A DNA stretch of 64,000 nt from Sphingomonas kyeonggiensis. GTDB taxonomy: Bacteria; Pseudomonadota; Alphaproteobacteria; Sphingomonadales; Sphingomonadaceae. The notes under the pieces were generated by a model. The model searched no databases. It was given only the letters and a program-made list of their open reading frames with translations, and had not been told where the DNA came from. Made by a program: the position numbers and the translations under genes. The stretch spans positions 1,116,001 to 1,180,000 of the forward strand of contig NZ_JAUSTJ010000003.1 of NCBI RefSeq assembly GCF_030812785.1, in the 5' to 3' direction. Every line of letters starts with the position of its first letter. The first letter of the stretch is position 1. Below, one piece after another: positions 15,841 to 23,899 of this stretch.

Positions 15841-17232
15841 ATGCTCTGGTTTCGCGAAAAGGCCCCGATCAGACAGAAGACGCTGGTCGCATTCGGATCG
15901 CTCGTCGCGCTCATCGCCTTCCTCGGATTGGCAGCGCTGGCGCGAGGCGACTTCGTCATGGCTGGTCTTGGCGTCGGCGCTGCGCTGGTTGCCGCGACGA
16001 TGTCGGCGAGCTACCGCAAAGCGATCTGCGATCCCTATGTGAACACGGTGGTTCGCATGGAGGGGCTTGCCGCAGGCGACCTGACCAGCCCCATCGCCTA
16101 TACGAACCATGAAGACTGTGTCGGGCGGATGACGCGCGCCATGTTCACCTTTCGTGACACCGCCGAGAAGCAGATGCGCGACGCCCAGGAGCAGGCGCAG
16201 ATCGTCGAAATCGTCGGGGAAAGCCTGGCACGGCTCAGCACCGGCAATCTGACGGGTGAGATCGTCGCGGACTTCCCTGCGGCCTATGCCAGCCTCAAGA
16301 CCAACTTCAATTCCGCGCTCGGGAGCATGCGCTCGCTGATCGGAACGGTGCTCGAGAACGCGCAGACGATCCGGACCGGCTCCGGCGAGATCGCGCAGGC
16401 CTCGGAAGACCTGGCGCGGCGGACCGAGGCAAATGCCGCCAGCCTGCAGGAAACCTCGGCGTCCGTGACGCAGATGGACGAACGCCTCAAGGAAAGCGCC
16501 GGTGCGGCAGCCCGGACGCTGGTCCGCGCCGATGATGCGATCGCGACGGTGTCAACTGGGCGCAGCACCGCAGACGAAGCCGTACAGGCAATGAACCGGG
16601 TCAGCGAGAGCGCAAAGGGTATCGACAGCGTGATCGAAGGCCTCGACAAGATCGCGTTCCAGACCCGCGTGCTCGCCATGAACGCCGCCGTCGAAGCGGG
16701 CCGCGCCGGCGAGGCCGGGCGGGGCTTCGCCGTGGTTGCCGATCTTGTCTCAGCGCTCGCCATGCGCGCGGAAGAAGAAGCGGGCCGCGCCCGCGAGCAA
16801 CTGACAGCGACTCAGACCGATATCCTGGCCGCGGTCGACATGGTCCAGAAGGTCGATACCGCGCTGGTCGATATTTCCCAGAATGTCGAAGAGGTGCATG
16901 ACCTGTTGGGCTGCATGGCGAACGACAACCAGGCGCAGTCGGCTGCCATCACGCAGATCAATGTCGCCATTGGCGAAATGGACCAGGCTACGCAGCAGAA
17001 TGCCGCCATGGTCGAGCAAACCTCGGCAGCCGCCCGCAACCTGAGCGGACAAGTGGTCCTCCTTGCGGAACAGGCCGGCAGGTTCGAGATCGGAACTCCG
17101 AAGGCGGGGTCTACCCATGCTGCGGAAGCCTCTGCGTCGTCGGCAATGCGTGGACTGTATGCGCGTCCACGCCCAACTCACCACCGAGCGGTAGCCAGTC
17201 ATGCTCAGAATCATGATCGGGTAGCCTCGTGA
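15841..17232 (+). CDS. Methyl-accepting chemotaxis protein lacking a periplasmic sensor domain
   Basis: A 463-residue chemoreceptor. Two hydrophobic helices (about 16-34 and 38-56) are separated by only a few residues, so there is no periplasmic ligand domain. HAMP-like regions follow (VRMEGLAAGDLTSPI and again LARLSTGNLTGEI). The signalling tip reads MNAAVEAGRAGEAGRGFAVV, and the long helices carry typical methylation-region patterns. AGAGGCACCC precedes the ATG. It likely senses a cytoplasmic or membrane state and works with the CheY-like protein or the FIST-like gene downstream. Confidence 0.92.
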   Translation: MLWFREKAPIRQKTLVAFGSLVALIAFLGLAALARGDFVMAGLGVGAALVAATMSASYRKAICDPYVNTVVRMEGLAAGDLTSPIAYTNHEDCVGRMTRAMFTFRDTAEKQMRDAQEQAQIVEIVGESLARLSTGNLTGEIVADFPAAYASLKTNFNSALGSMRSLIGTVLENAQTIRTGSGEIAQASEDLARRTEANAASLQETSASVTQMDERLKESAGAAARTLVRADDAIATVSTGRSTADEAVQAMNRVSESAKGIDSVIEGLDKIAFQTRVLAMNAAVEAGRAGEAGRGFAVVADLVSALAMRAEEEAGRAREQLTATQTDILAAVDMVQKVDTALVDISQNVEEVHDLLGCMANDNQAQSAAITQINVAIGEMDQATQQNAAMVEQTSAAARNLSGQVVLLAEQAGRFEIGTPKAGSTHAAEASASSAMRGLYARPRPTHHRAVASHAQNHDRVAS

Positions 17233-17320
17233 CGGAAACGTAGCGGAATACGGCTCGCTACTCCCGCGCACATTCAGATAGTCGCGGTCTGCGGTCGGGG
17301 TAAGTGGCGAGCCGACCATT

Positions 17321-17554
17321 GTGGAGCGTGAAGTGGACATACCTCTCGCCGACAATATCCTCTGGGGGCGCATAATCTCGGGCATCTCCAACCCGGACAT
17401 AAGGACCCTGGCCACCCGGTTGCTCATCACCCGACTACGGATATCCGTAAGAAATCGGGAGACGAGCCTACCGGATGCTGTCGCGGAGTTGCACAGCTTC
17501 TTCCTTAACAACAAATTTGCGCTTCGCGACCTTGCCGCAATTACGGGTGCCTGA
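17321..17554 (+). CDS. Small protein of unknown function, first gene of FIST-like unit
   Basis: About 77 residues from GTG 17321 (GTG 17333 is also possible). It ends 3 bases before the ATG of the FIST-like gene, so the two are coupled. The sequence (IISGISNPDIRTLATRLLIT, AELHSFFLNNKFALRDLAAI) looks helical and soluble. No family recognised. Confidence 0.5.
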   Translation: MEREVDIPLADNILWGRIISGISNPDIRTLATRLLITRLRISVRNRETSLPDAVAELHSFFLNNKFALRDLAAITGA

Positions 17555-17557
17555 TCC

Positions 17558-18571
17558 ATGAAGAATGCGTTTCTCACCGTCGAGGCGACCGAGGCTCTAA
17601 TCACCTCCGGCGCCACGCTCTTCATATCAGGCCCAGAAAGCCTGCTACGCCGGTTGCCGCGCGGGAAATGGACCGGTGCCACGACGGTCTATTTCATCCT
17701 TGAGGACGGCGGAGCTTCACGAGAGGATCGGTTGTTTTGCACCCATTTTGACGAAGCTGCGGCGGTTCGCACCGCCATCCTATCGGGCGATGAACTCGCC
17801 GGGCTGATCGAGCGTCGCTACGAGCACGGCATTACCTGCGTCGTGGTGCCCGCTTTCAGCGCCACGCTGCAGCGCTACGCCGCCGAGGGACCCCGCCTTT
17901 CCGGTCTCTACAACCAACCGGTTTTCGGCTGGGTCGCCGGCGTTCATCTGGATCGCGTCGGCATAGATAGCGCTAAGGTATTTGATGGTGTGACCGGCAC
18001 AATTTCCGAAGATGGTCTGGCGGCGCTGTGGATCGCGCTCCCCGACACGATCGAAGCCGATCTCAACATCGTCAATCTGTTCACCGCCGGCGAGGGGAGC
18101 GAGTTCAGTTTCGCTGACGGCGGCTTCGAGATAGCGGACTGCCTGATCGATGGAACTCCCGCCAATCTGGCCTGCCATATCGTCGAACAGGGGCTCGATA
18201 CCAGGCTGCCACTTGTCGCCGACTATGCCGGAGCGATGATCAATGTCTCGTTCCAAACGGTCGATGCAGATAATGGCAAGGTTCATTTTTACGCGCCAGT
18301 CGTGCCAGGCGTGACCTATCGCCAGGCAAGCCCCGTCGCCGATTATGCCTCAACTTATGCTGAAGCAGCGAACGGCAGAAGCGCCGAGGGCATGCTATCC
18401 TGCAACTGCATCCTCAACTATCTCTATGCAGGCCTTGAGGGACGCTCGACAGGCGGCTTTGTCGGGCCGGTCACCTTTGGTGAATTCGCTTACATCTTGC
18501 TGAACCAAACCCTATCCTGCCTTTCACTCCAAGAAGCGCCGACTGGAGGGGACCATGCCCATAGAAGTTGA
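17558..18571 (+). CDS. FIST-like sensory protein (possibly DUF6976)
   Basis: A 337-residue cytoplasmic protein. Two halves resemble FIST-N and FIST-C folds: FGWVAGVHLDRVGIDSAKVF and GTISEDGLAALWIAL in the N-terminal half; LPLVADYAGAMINVSFQTVD, a strand pattern VHFYAPVVPGVTYRQA, the Cys pair LSCNCILNYLYAGL and the terminal FGEFAYILLNQTLS in the C-terminal half. FIST proteins often sit beside chemoreceptors and two-component genes and are thought to bind small ligands. Here it directly follows an MCP and overlaps the next gene by 17 bases. The family assignment is from fold-like patterns only. Confidence 0.5.
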   Translation: MKNAFLTVEATEALITSGATLFISGPESLLRRLPRGKWTGATTVYFILEDGGASREDRLFCTHFDEAAAVRTAILSGDELAGLIERRYEHGITCVVVPAFSATLQRYAAEGPRLSGLYNQPVFGWVAGVHLDRVGIDSAKVFDGVTGTISEDGLAALWIALPDTIEADLNIVNLFTAGEGSEFSFADGGFEIADCLIDGTPANLACHIVEQGLDTRLPLVADYAGAMINVSFQTVDADNGKVHFYAPVVPGVTYRQASPVADYASTYAEAANGRSAEGMLSCNCILNYLYAGLEGRSTGGFVGPVTFGEFAYILLNQTLSCLSLQEAPTGGDHAHRS

Positions 18572-19022
18572 AGAGCAGGCGAAGGCAAAGAACGGATTGT
18601 TCGTGTACGTCATTCCGCCAATCGATCTTTGGTTTGGCTGGAAGAACCTCGCTAAAGTTCGCGCGGACGGGCATTTCCCCGACGAAGGAATGAGTTCTAT
18701 CCGGCACAACCAGAGGAAAAAGGCCTGGCGGATCGAAACCGATCGTCTCCTTTTCGAAGGGCGGAAGTGGGCTCAACAGAATCTCGGCTATGCCGGGGAC
18801 ATCGAGCGCGGGCCATTTTTGAGTTTTCTGCCGGGGAAGGCGGAGATCGTGCCGCTGGTCGCCTGGGAAAGTGTCGATCGAGAATTGGTGTTTGTCGCCT
18901 CTCCAGTGCCCCTTCCTCATCTGGATGAGCTGCAGAAAGAGGTCGCGGAAGTTCGTGCGGCACCGCCAGCTCAGAAGGACAACAGCCCGTTCGGCCGGTC
19001 ACCTTTTCCCCGCGAGGAATGA
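18555..19022 (+). CDS. Protein of unknown function, third gene of FIST-like unit
   Basis: A 155-residue soluble protein whose ATG lies inside the end of the FIST-like gene (17-base overlap), preceded by GGAGGGGACC. It begins MPIEVEEQAKAKNGLFVYVI and holds PIDLWFGWKNLAKVRADGHF and KAWRIETDRLLFEGRKWAQQ. The charged, proline-rich C-terminus may be disordered. No family recognised; the overlap implies it acts with the FIST-like protein. Confidence 0.6.
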   Translation: MPIEVEEQAKAKNGLFVYVIPPIDLWFGWKNLAKVRADGHFPDEGMSSIRHNQRKKAWRIETDRLLFEGRKWAQQNLGYAGDIERGPFLSFLPGKAEIVPLVAWESVDRELVFVASPVPLPHLDELQKEVAEVRAAPPAQKDNSPFGRSPFPREE

Positions 19023-19061
19023 CGTGTTCCCGCAGGCCTCGTTTGATTGGCACCAAGCAGT

Positions 19062-19224
19062 CTGAACGTCCGAAATTGAGGCACATTCCCGACCGGCGAG
19101 TTGCTCCAAGAGCTGCCAAGCTGCTGTTGGGCCGTTTGCAGCCTGACCGCTTTTGGATCGGCCGTCTCACCGCTGAGCGGCCTCTAGTGGGTGGCTTTCA
19201 GACCGACAGCTTTTTGAGAGCGGG
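19062..19224. repeat. Degenerate intergenic repeat, copy R4
   Basis: Contains CTGAACGTCCGAAATTGAGG, then GGATCGGCCGTCTCACCG, GAGCGGCCTCTAGTGGGTGG and CTTTCAGACCGACAGCTTTT. The middle part aligns closely with R5 at 20546-20640. The rest of the gap 19023-19520 shows no gene; an AAAGGAGGT near 19374 is not followed by a usable start. Confidence 0.65.
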
Positions 19225-19520
19225 AATTGCAATAGCTGTCCGTAGGCGTCGCCGGCCGCGAATGACCGCTAACGACCCGGTTTGCGCTATCCGATGCCAG
19301 CTTCCAGGCACGCGATGACAGCAAACACCGGATCCTCGCCGCACGCCTCGAGCAACCGATCAAGATGATTTCAAAGGAGGTCGCTCCTTACCTGCCTTTG
19401 CAGCAGCAAGCATCTCTTACAAACCTGCGAGCCACTCCCCATATTGGCGTTATCGCGCGCCTTGCCTGAGCACCCGCGCGACTGAGAGACCTCGTGCTCC
19501 CGCTTCGTGGGACACCGCGC

Positions 19521-19751
19521 ATGGACATCAACTATATTCTTCGTCGGGAGCAGATCTCCCTTTACAACGCGTCGGTGGCGAAGTCTGCGTCAGCGCGGAT
19601 AGCCCATGAAGGTTTGGCCAGAGAGTATGGCCGCCTGTTGGAAGGAAGCACCTTCCCCCACCACAATCCGCTCAAGCTACGGTTTAGGCCCGTGCCCGCC
19701 GACGACGCAGGTCGATGGGACGACGACGGGGGAACTATATCCTCGAAGTGA
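19521..19751 (+). CDS. Small helical protein of unknown function (76 aa)
   Basis: Starts MDINYILRREQISLYNASVA and continues with an Ala-rich helix (KSASARIAHEGLAREYGRLL). Short proteins opening MDxNYL..R.Q.SL.. recur in sphingomonads, from memory, with no known role. The ATG at 19521 is preferred to an upstream TTG/CTG-type extension. The Asp/Gly-rich tail is probably disordered. Confidence 0.5.
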   Translation: MDINYILRREQISLYNASVAKSASARIAHEGLAREYGRLLEGSTFPHHNPLKLRFRPVPADDAGRWDDDGGTISSK

Positions 19752-19986
19752 ACGGCATGAGGATGGGCCTTGACGGCGGAGCGGGGCAGAAACCGCGCCC
19801 GATGTCCGCAAACGACCGGACCAGGTTATTCGCCGGCCATTAGGTGTTCCCTGCAGGCTGCCGGGAATGGCGAATTGATCTCGGACAACCCGGATCGGTG
19901 GCATGAAGGCATCCCGCGCTTCGAAACTGCAAGCGACAGGTTACCGAGAGATCCGGCACTCTCGCTTGCCGCAATGGAGCGGCCCG

Positions 19987-20442
19987 ATGACAGTTCAAAC
20001 ATTCCGCGCGTCCGATTGGACCCATACGGCAGTTGAGTTTGCAACCAGAGCCTTTCGCAGAGATCCGTTCAGGTGGACAAGAACGCGGCGGCGGGAGCTT
20101 CACGATGCCATCGATGCATGGAGTCATGAGGGCGTGCGCGCACCGAAGTTAACGGCAGGACCTGCCCATTCCGAAGATTCGCGCGACGTTCCAGAATATC
20201 TGAATGATGTCGGCGCGAGCACAATTTGGATCGGTGCGCTCGCTTTTTCCTGCGTCGGCGCATCGCCGCCGAACGATCATCCGCACGTCTATCTGAACAT
20301 CAAAGGTGCACGAGATATCCCCTGTCCATATTGCTCAACCCATTTCTCATATCGCGCAGGCCTTGGTCGGTGTGAGACCGATCCGCCGGGTTGCTATCGA
20401 AACATGCTGGGTAACAGTGCCAAATCGCAGTTGCCTCGCTAG
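19987..20442 (+). CDS. Protein with C-terminal zf-CHCC-like zinc ribbon
   Basis: About 151 residues from ATG 19987, preceded by GGAG. The C-terminal part shows the Cys-His-Cys-Cys zinc signature of the NDUFS6/zf-CHCC family: Cys89 in FSCVG, His in DHPHVYLNIKG, then Cys113 and Cys116 in IPCPYCSTHF. Family members are normally 60-80 residues, mostly just this motif; here about 80 extra residues (RAFRRDPFRWTRTRRRELHD and on) precede it, and two further Cys (RCETDPPGCYRN) follow. The usual glycine-rich spacer before the His is changed. Function unknown; a role in complex I or Fe-S biology cannot be claimed. Confidence 0.55.
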   Translation: MTVQTFRASDWTHTAVEFATRAFRRDPFRWTRTRRRELHDAIDAWSHEGVRAPKLTAGPAHSEDSRDVPEYLNDVGASTIWIGALAFSCVGASPPNDHPHVYLNIKGARDIPCPYCSTHFSYRAGLGRCETDPPGCYRNMLGNSAKSQLPR

Positions 20443-20545
20443 ATCCTGAGCGCATTCCCTTCTGATATCGCATGCGACGATTTCACCTGGAAACTAGCGG
20501 TGGGTTGGACCGCAGGATTGTGAGCTCGAGAGCAGTGACATTCGG

Positions 20546-20640
20546 ACTGAACGTCCGACATTGGGGCGTTTGCCGCCTGTCGGCTTCCGGATCGGCCGTC
20601 TCACCGATGAACGGCCAGCTATTGGGTGGTTTCCTGCCTG
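20546..20640. repeat. Degenerate intergenic repeat, copy R5
   Basis: GGACTGAACGTCCGACATTG, then CGGATCGGCCGTCTCACCGA and CCAGCTATTGGGTGGTTTCC. It matches R4 over about 50 bases with roughly one change in four or five. The 459-base gap 20443-20901 holds this and the inverted repeat at 20665; no gene is seen. Confidence 0.65.
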
Positions 20641-20664
20641 GCTGGTTTGGGGAAGGCTGAAAGT

Positions 20665-20706
20665 GATAGCTGCCATGGCCTCGATCGCGGCGGCGTGGCA
20701 GCTATC
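20665..20706. repeat. 10-base inverted repeat with 22-base spacer
   Basis: GATAGCTGCC at 20665-20674 and its exact complement GGCAGCTATC at 20697-20706. It continues repeat R5 (the word AGCTGCC is common to the family), so it is probably the distal part of that element and not a terminator. Confidence 0.5.
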
Positions 20707-20901
20707 GACCTACTTCTTGCCGTTCGCTCCCGCCCAGCGCGGCACCTTAGATCAGCCGTTAAATTGCCTGGACGGTTCCTGGATAGGGCCTGGCAGCGCG
20801 GCGTTCTTTAGCTTTCCGACGGCCTAGGGAAGGCGCCGTCAGCGGGTCTGGGGAAGTCCAAGCAGGTTCCGACCAGCTGAGGCTTGCTCGCTTGCAGGCC
20901 G

Positions 20902-21717
20902 TCAGAGCAACTGCTGCTCAGCCGCGTGGAAGACGGTCCGGACCGTCGGCCGGAAACCGAGACTGCGCGCGAGCGCGGTATCGACCTGCATGGCCCAGGG
21001 CTCGGCCAGCGGCCGGGCTGATGCCGTCATCTCGCCCCGGCTGAGTGCAATCAGGTCGAGCATCGATGCGGGGACGTCGTCCGCAATGTTGACGACATGT
21101 CCGTCGAATTTACCGTCGAGAGCCAGCGCCATCGCCGTTGCGATATCGCGATGGTGGATCGTGCTCATCCGCATCGCGGGATGCCAATTCGCGGACAGTA
21201 GATGCGCGGGCAGCTCTTCGAGATGCCCATCGCCATCGCCGTAGACGAACGGGAACCGCACCACCGTCCAGGTCAGTCCGCTTTCGCATAACGCCCGTTC
21301 TGCGGCCACCTTGCTCGCCGGATAAGCCTGTGTCGGGGCGACGGCATCGCTCTCGCACCCTGGTCGCGCCTGGCTCTTGTCATAGACGTTGCTGGTGCTG
21401 GCGAGAATGAACCTGGCGTGCGGCGCATGGGCGCTAGCCGCCGCCATCAGGTTACGCGCGCCATCGAAGTTACTCTTCCAGATCAGCGCCTCGTCCCCTG
21501 TGCGAAACACCGCAGCCAGGTGGATGATCGCGGTCACGCCCTCTACCGCCCGGGCAAGCGACTCGGTATCGAACAGGTCGCCTTCTACCGCATGCGCGCC
21601 GGCGGGCTTCGGTCTTCCGCCACGAACCATCGCCCGGCAATCATAACCTGCTTCGAGAAGGCGCTGAAGAAGACGCGAGCCTACAAGCCCGGTGGAACCG
21701 GTGATCAGGATAGTCAT
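20902..21717 (-). CDS. NAD(P)-dependent epimerase/dehydratase-like oxidoreductase
   Basis: A 271-residue extended SDR. The Rossmann motif TGSTGLVGSRLLQRL opens the protein, followed by DLFD..SLARAVEGVTAIIH (adenine/ribose region) and the catalytic Ser and YPASK (Tyr-x-x-x-Lys) near residue 130-136. The length is shorter than sugar epimerases and closer to NAD-binding stress or xenobiotic reductases. It is coupled to the MarR gene by a 4-base overlap, so it is the probable target of that repressor. Substrate unknown. Confidence 0.88.
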   Translation of the reverse strand: MTILITGSTGLVGSRLLQRLLEAGYDCRAMVRGGRPKPAGAHAVEGDLFDTESLARAVEGVTAIIHLAAVFRTGDEALIWKSNFDGARNLMAAASAHAPHARFILASTSNVYDKSQARPGCESDAVAPTQAYPASKVAAERALCESGLTWTVVRFPFVYGDGDGHLEELPAHLLSANWHPAMRMSTIHHRDIATAMALALDGKFDGHVVNIADDVPASMLDLIALSRGEMTASARPLAEPWAMQVDTALARSLGFRPTVRTVFHAAEQQLL

Positions 21718-22178
21718 GGGATGCGTTCCCCCTTTGTGAAGGCGTCCAGCCGTTCCGTTGCGAGACGCAGCACACGTACGGCGGCTTCGATATCGGCGTC
21801 GCTGACACCGCCAAAGGCAGTCTCATTAATGACTGTGGAAAGCTCCGGAAGGGTGTCCCACAGCTCCATGCCGGTAACCGTCATGCGCAACAACTTGCGA
21901 CGCTGGTCCGCCTCGTCGATAACCTGCTCAACCCATCCCTTGCGAACAAGTGCCCTGACAATGACCGTCAGCGTTGAGCGCTCGATCTGGAGAAGCCGCC
22001 CCAGATCGCGCTGCATGGTGGGACCATGATGGACGAGCTGGTGGAGAATATACCACTGCGTCGATCCCAGCCCGGATGGCCGCAGCATGGCTTCCATCGC
22101 CGCGCGCGCCGCGAAATAACAGCGCTTCGCCCATGCTCCAGCTGCCCCATGATGATCTTCGATTATTCTGCTAGCCAT
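21714..22178 (-). CDS. MarR-family transcriptional regulator
   Basis: A 154-residue winged-helix regulator: GSTQWYILHQLVHHGPTMQR, DLGRLLQIERSTLTVIVRAL (recognition helix), VEQVIDEADQRRKLLRMT (wing with the conserved D-x-R). It is the first gene of a two-gene unit with the epimerase. The start codon sits beside a nested palindrome (22170-22203), so it probably represses itself and the epimerase and releases on binding a small phenolic or lipophilic ligand, as usual for the family. No ribosome-binding site precedes the ATG; the message may be leaderless. Confidence 0.9.
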   Translation of the reverse strand: MASRIIEDHHGAAGAWAKRCYFAARAAMEAMLRPSGLGSTQWYILHQLVHHGPTMQRDLGRLLQIERSTLTVIVRALVRKGWVEQVIDEADQRRKLLRMTVTGMELWDTLPELSTVINETAFGGVSDADIEAAVRVLRLATERLDAFTKGERIP

Positions 22179-22203
22179 CTAGCTAAAATGCTAGACAGCT
22201 AGC
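22170..22203. promoter_or_regulatory. Candidate MarR operator, nested palindrome
   Basis: GCTAGC at 22170-22175 and 22198-22203 enclose CTAGCTAAAATGCTAG (arms CTAGC/GCTAG around TAAAAT, 22179-22194). It covers and directly precedes the MarR start codon. MarR dimers bind such 16-20 base palindromes, so autoregulation is likely. Confidence 0.65.
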
Positions 22204-22512
22204 GGATTGTCAATCCGTCGGAGCTTGTCGCTGCGAGGGCTGCTGCTCGCCGCATTGTCGAACGGGATGCCGGCCTTATTCCTAGCGATCGCTTTGTTTG
22301 ATCGCGATGCGCAGCACGCTGATGCCCGTGTCCGGGTCTTCGTCGATCGGTCCTTCGGAGCGCCCGTCCGATGACGGCAACCTCATCCGCATACATCGCC
22401 TTCGGACTCTACTGACCGGCGGCAATTTCCAGGAAATCGACGGGAAGTCGATCGTGAGCATATTCGCCGCCTCACCCTGGCTGGAGCAGGTCTGAGATCG
22501 GAGATTGCGCGG

Positions 22513-22626
22513 ATGCGCGACGCCGAGCTCAAGATCCTGGCGAGCGACGATCTCCTCAAGAGCGGCTGGGCCAGATTCACGCACTGGCTCGACGAGCGGC
22601 TGGGCGTTCCAGACGCGCCTACATGA
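22513..22626 (+). other. Coding fragment, 37 residues
   Basis: MRDAELKILASDDLLKSGWA and on to WLDERLGVPDAPT, in a frame open for about 45 codons upstream (REHIRRLTLAGAG). Its amphipathic, tryptophan-containing sequence looks like the C-terminus of a real protein that has lost its 5' part. No family assigned. Confidence 0.3.
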
Positions 22627-22769
22627 TCGTTCGCGAGGGCCCGGACATCGATCGATTATCTCTAGATATTCGGATGGGCGGAATGACGAGCGGGCTAGCA
22701 GCCGGTCTCACTTTCAGATGGGTATTCTGATCTTCCCGGTGGGCCGATCCTTGGTCGAGTAATTCGAAG

Positions 22770-22787
22770 AGGGGAAGGCCTTCCCCT
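22770..22787. repeat. 18-base perfect palindrome
   Basis: AGGGGAAGGCCTTCCCCT reads the same on both strands. It marks the switch from gene remnants to the hairpin-rich DNA in front of the DUF2958/ParB genes. Confidence 0.45.
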
Positions 22788-23309
22788 GACGCCGAATCCT
22801 GCGGTTTCGGCCTATCCCTTCAGCGGGGCCGAGCCCCGCAACGCCCGGCAAGAAGCGGAGCGGGGCTGAGGACGCACACTGCCGGTGCTGCGCACCGGAC
22901 AGGGTGCGGCGCTTGATCGCGGCCCCGCGGCACTCCGGCGACGCGGACGGGCGGCGCGCCCGGTTTCGGCGCGGACGACCTGGCGCCCGTCCGTCGCTCG
23001 AAGCCCGGTTCGACGCCGCTGATCCGCCCGCTCTGCCGGTGGGCCCGCCTTTGTTGGGCGGCTGCGCCGCCGGGGAGATGCGGGCGCCGCCGGCGCGGCG
23101 GCGTTGTTCGTGTCGCTCCCGGAAGCGGGATGGTCGGCGCTCCCGTCTAGGCCCGCCGCGGGCGGCGGCAACCGGCGCTGCGCGCCGGTCCTCCACTTCG
23201 TTCCGGCCCTTCGGGTGCCTCCGTCCGCCTAGAGCGGGCCTCTCTGGTCGCTGTCGCCGCCCACCCCGCTTCCGGGGTGCGGTGTGCTTTGAGGACAGGG
23301 AGGCGGACG

Positions 23310-23408
23310 ATGGCGACCAGAGGCAGAGGGGATCGTGACAGGGCCAGGTCGGACGGACAGGCCATCGAAGCCGCCAGGGCGCCGACACCGGTGGAGTTTG
23401 CGGCATGA
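23310..23408 (+). CDS. Possible 32-residue peptide coupled to the DUF2958 gene
   Basis: ATG at 23310 follows GACAGGGAGG at good spacing. The peptide MATRGRGDRDRARSDGQAIE ends at 23408 with TGA overlapping the next ATG (ATGA). The placement suggests a leader peptide or a small protein translationally coupled to the DUF2958 gene. The sequence itself is not informative. Confidence 0.4.
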   Translation: MATRGRGDRDRARSDGQAIEAARAPTPVEFAA

Positions 23409-23815
23409 TCGTCCTGCCCGATGCGCTTCACGCCGCGCTGCTCGCCAATGGTGCCGAGCGGCCCGCCGATCCGGTGCCGCTGCTCAAATTGTTCAACCCG
23501 CTGGGACCTGCGACCTGGCTGGCGACCGAGATGGACATGGACGGCGATACCTTGTTCGGCTTGGCCGATCTGGGGTTCGGCTCTCCCGAGCTGGGCAGTT
23601 TCAGCCTGCATGAAATCGGCGCGGTTCGCTTGCCTTTCGGGCTGGGCATCGAGCGCGACCGTCATTTCGAGGGTGGGTTCCCACTCTCGGTCTATGCCGA
23701 GGCCGCCCGCCAGAGCGGCAGCATCACCGAAAGCCCGCAGGCGCTGGAACGCGCCGCCGCTGCGCTTCGCCAGCGCCGCCGAGACGATCCCGAGCTTCCG
23801 CCACGAGGCGGTTGA
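23405..23815 (+). CDS. DUF2958 domain protein
   Basis: A 136-residue protein: LLKLFNPLGPATWLATEMDM, LFGLADLGFGSPELGSFSL and LGIERDRHFEG match the DUF2958 family throughout its usual length. These proteins are typical passengers of plasmids and integrative elements, encoded beside ParB-like and DUF736 genes; the biochemical role is unknown. It precedes the ParB-like gene by 84 bases on the same strand. Confidence 0.85.
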   Translation: MIVLPDALHAALLANGAERPADPVPLLKLFNPLGPATWLATEMDMDGDTLFGLADLGFGSPELGSFSLHEIGAVRLPFGLGIERDRHFEGGFPLSVYAEAARQSGSITESPQALERAAAALRQRRRDDPELPPRGG

Positions 23816-23899
23816 CGCGCGCGCCCGTTTCGGCGTGCACATCCGGCTCCGTCTCCCGGAACTGGCGACGGGGCCGGTCCACCACGGAAGGATGGACCC

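Larger units (their letters stand above)
22204..23309. other. 1.1-kb region without an intact gene, left flank of the ParB block
   Basis: The first 450 bases hold short coding-like remnants, including a possible LysR-type C-terminus (ADARVRVFVDRSFGAPVR, stop near 22374) and the fragment at 22513. From about 22760 the DNA is extremely GC-rich with many small hairpins (for example GGGGCCGAGCCCC near 22827). Frames there are Arg/Pro/Ala-rich without domains. Such DNA is common ahead of DUF2958/parB genes in these elements and could hold replication or transfer signals, but none is recognised. Confidence 0.4.

Noticed and set aside
22714..23406. Long frames on both strands in the GC-rich DNA before DUF2958
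   Set aside because: Extremely Arg/Pro/Ala-rich and repetitive on all frames, as expected from hairpin-rich non-coding DNA.
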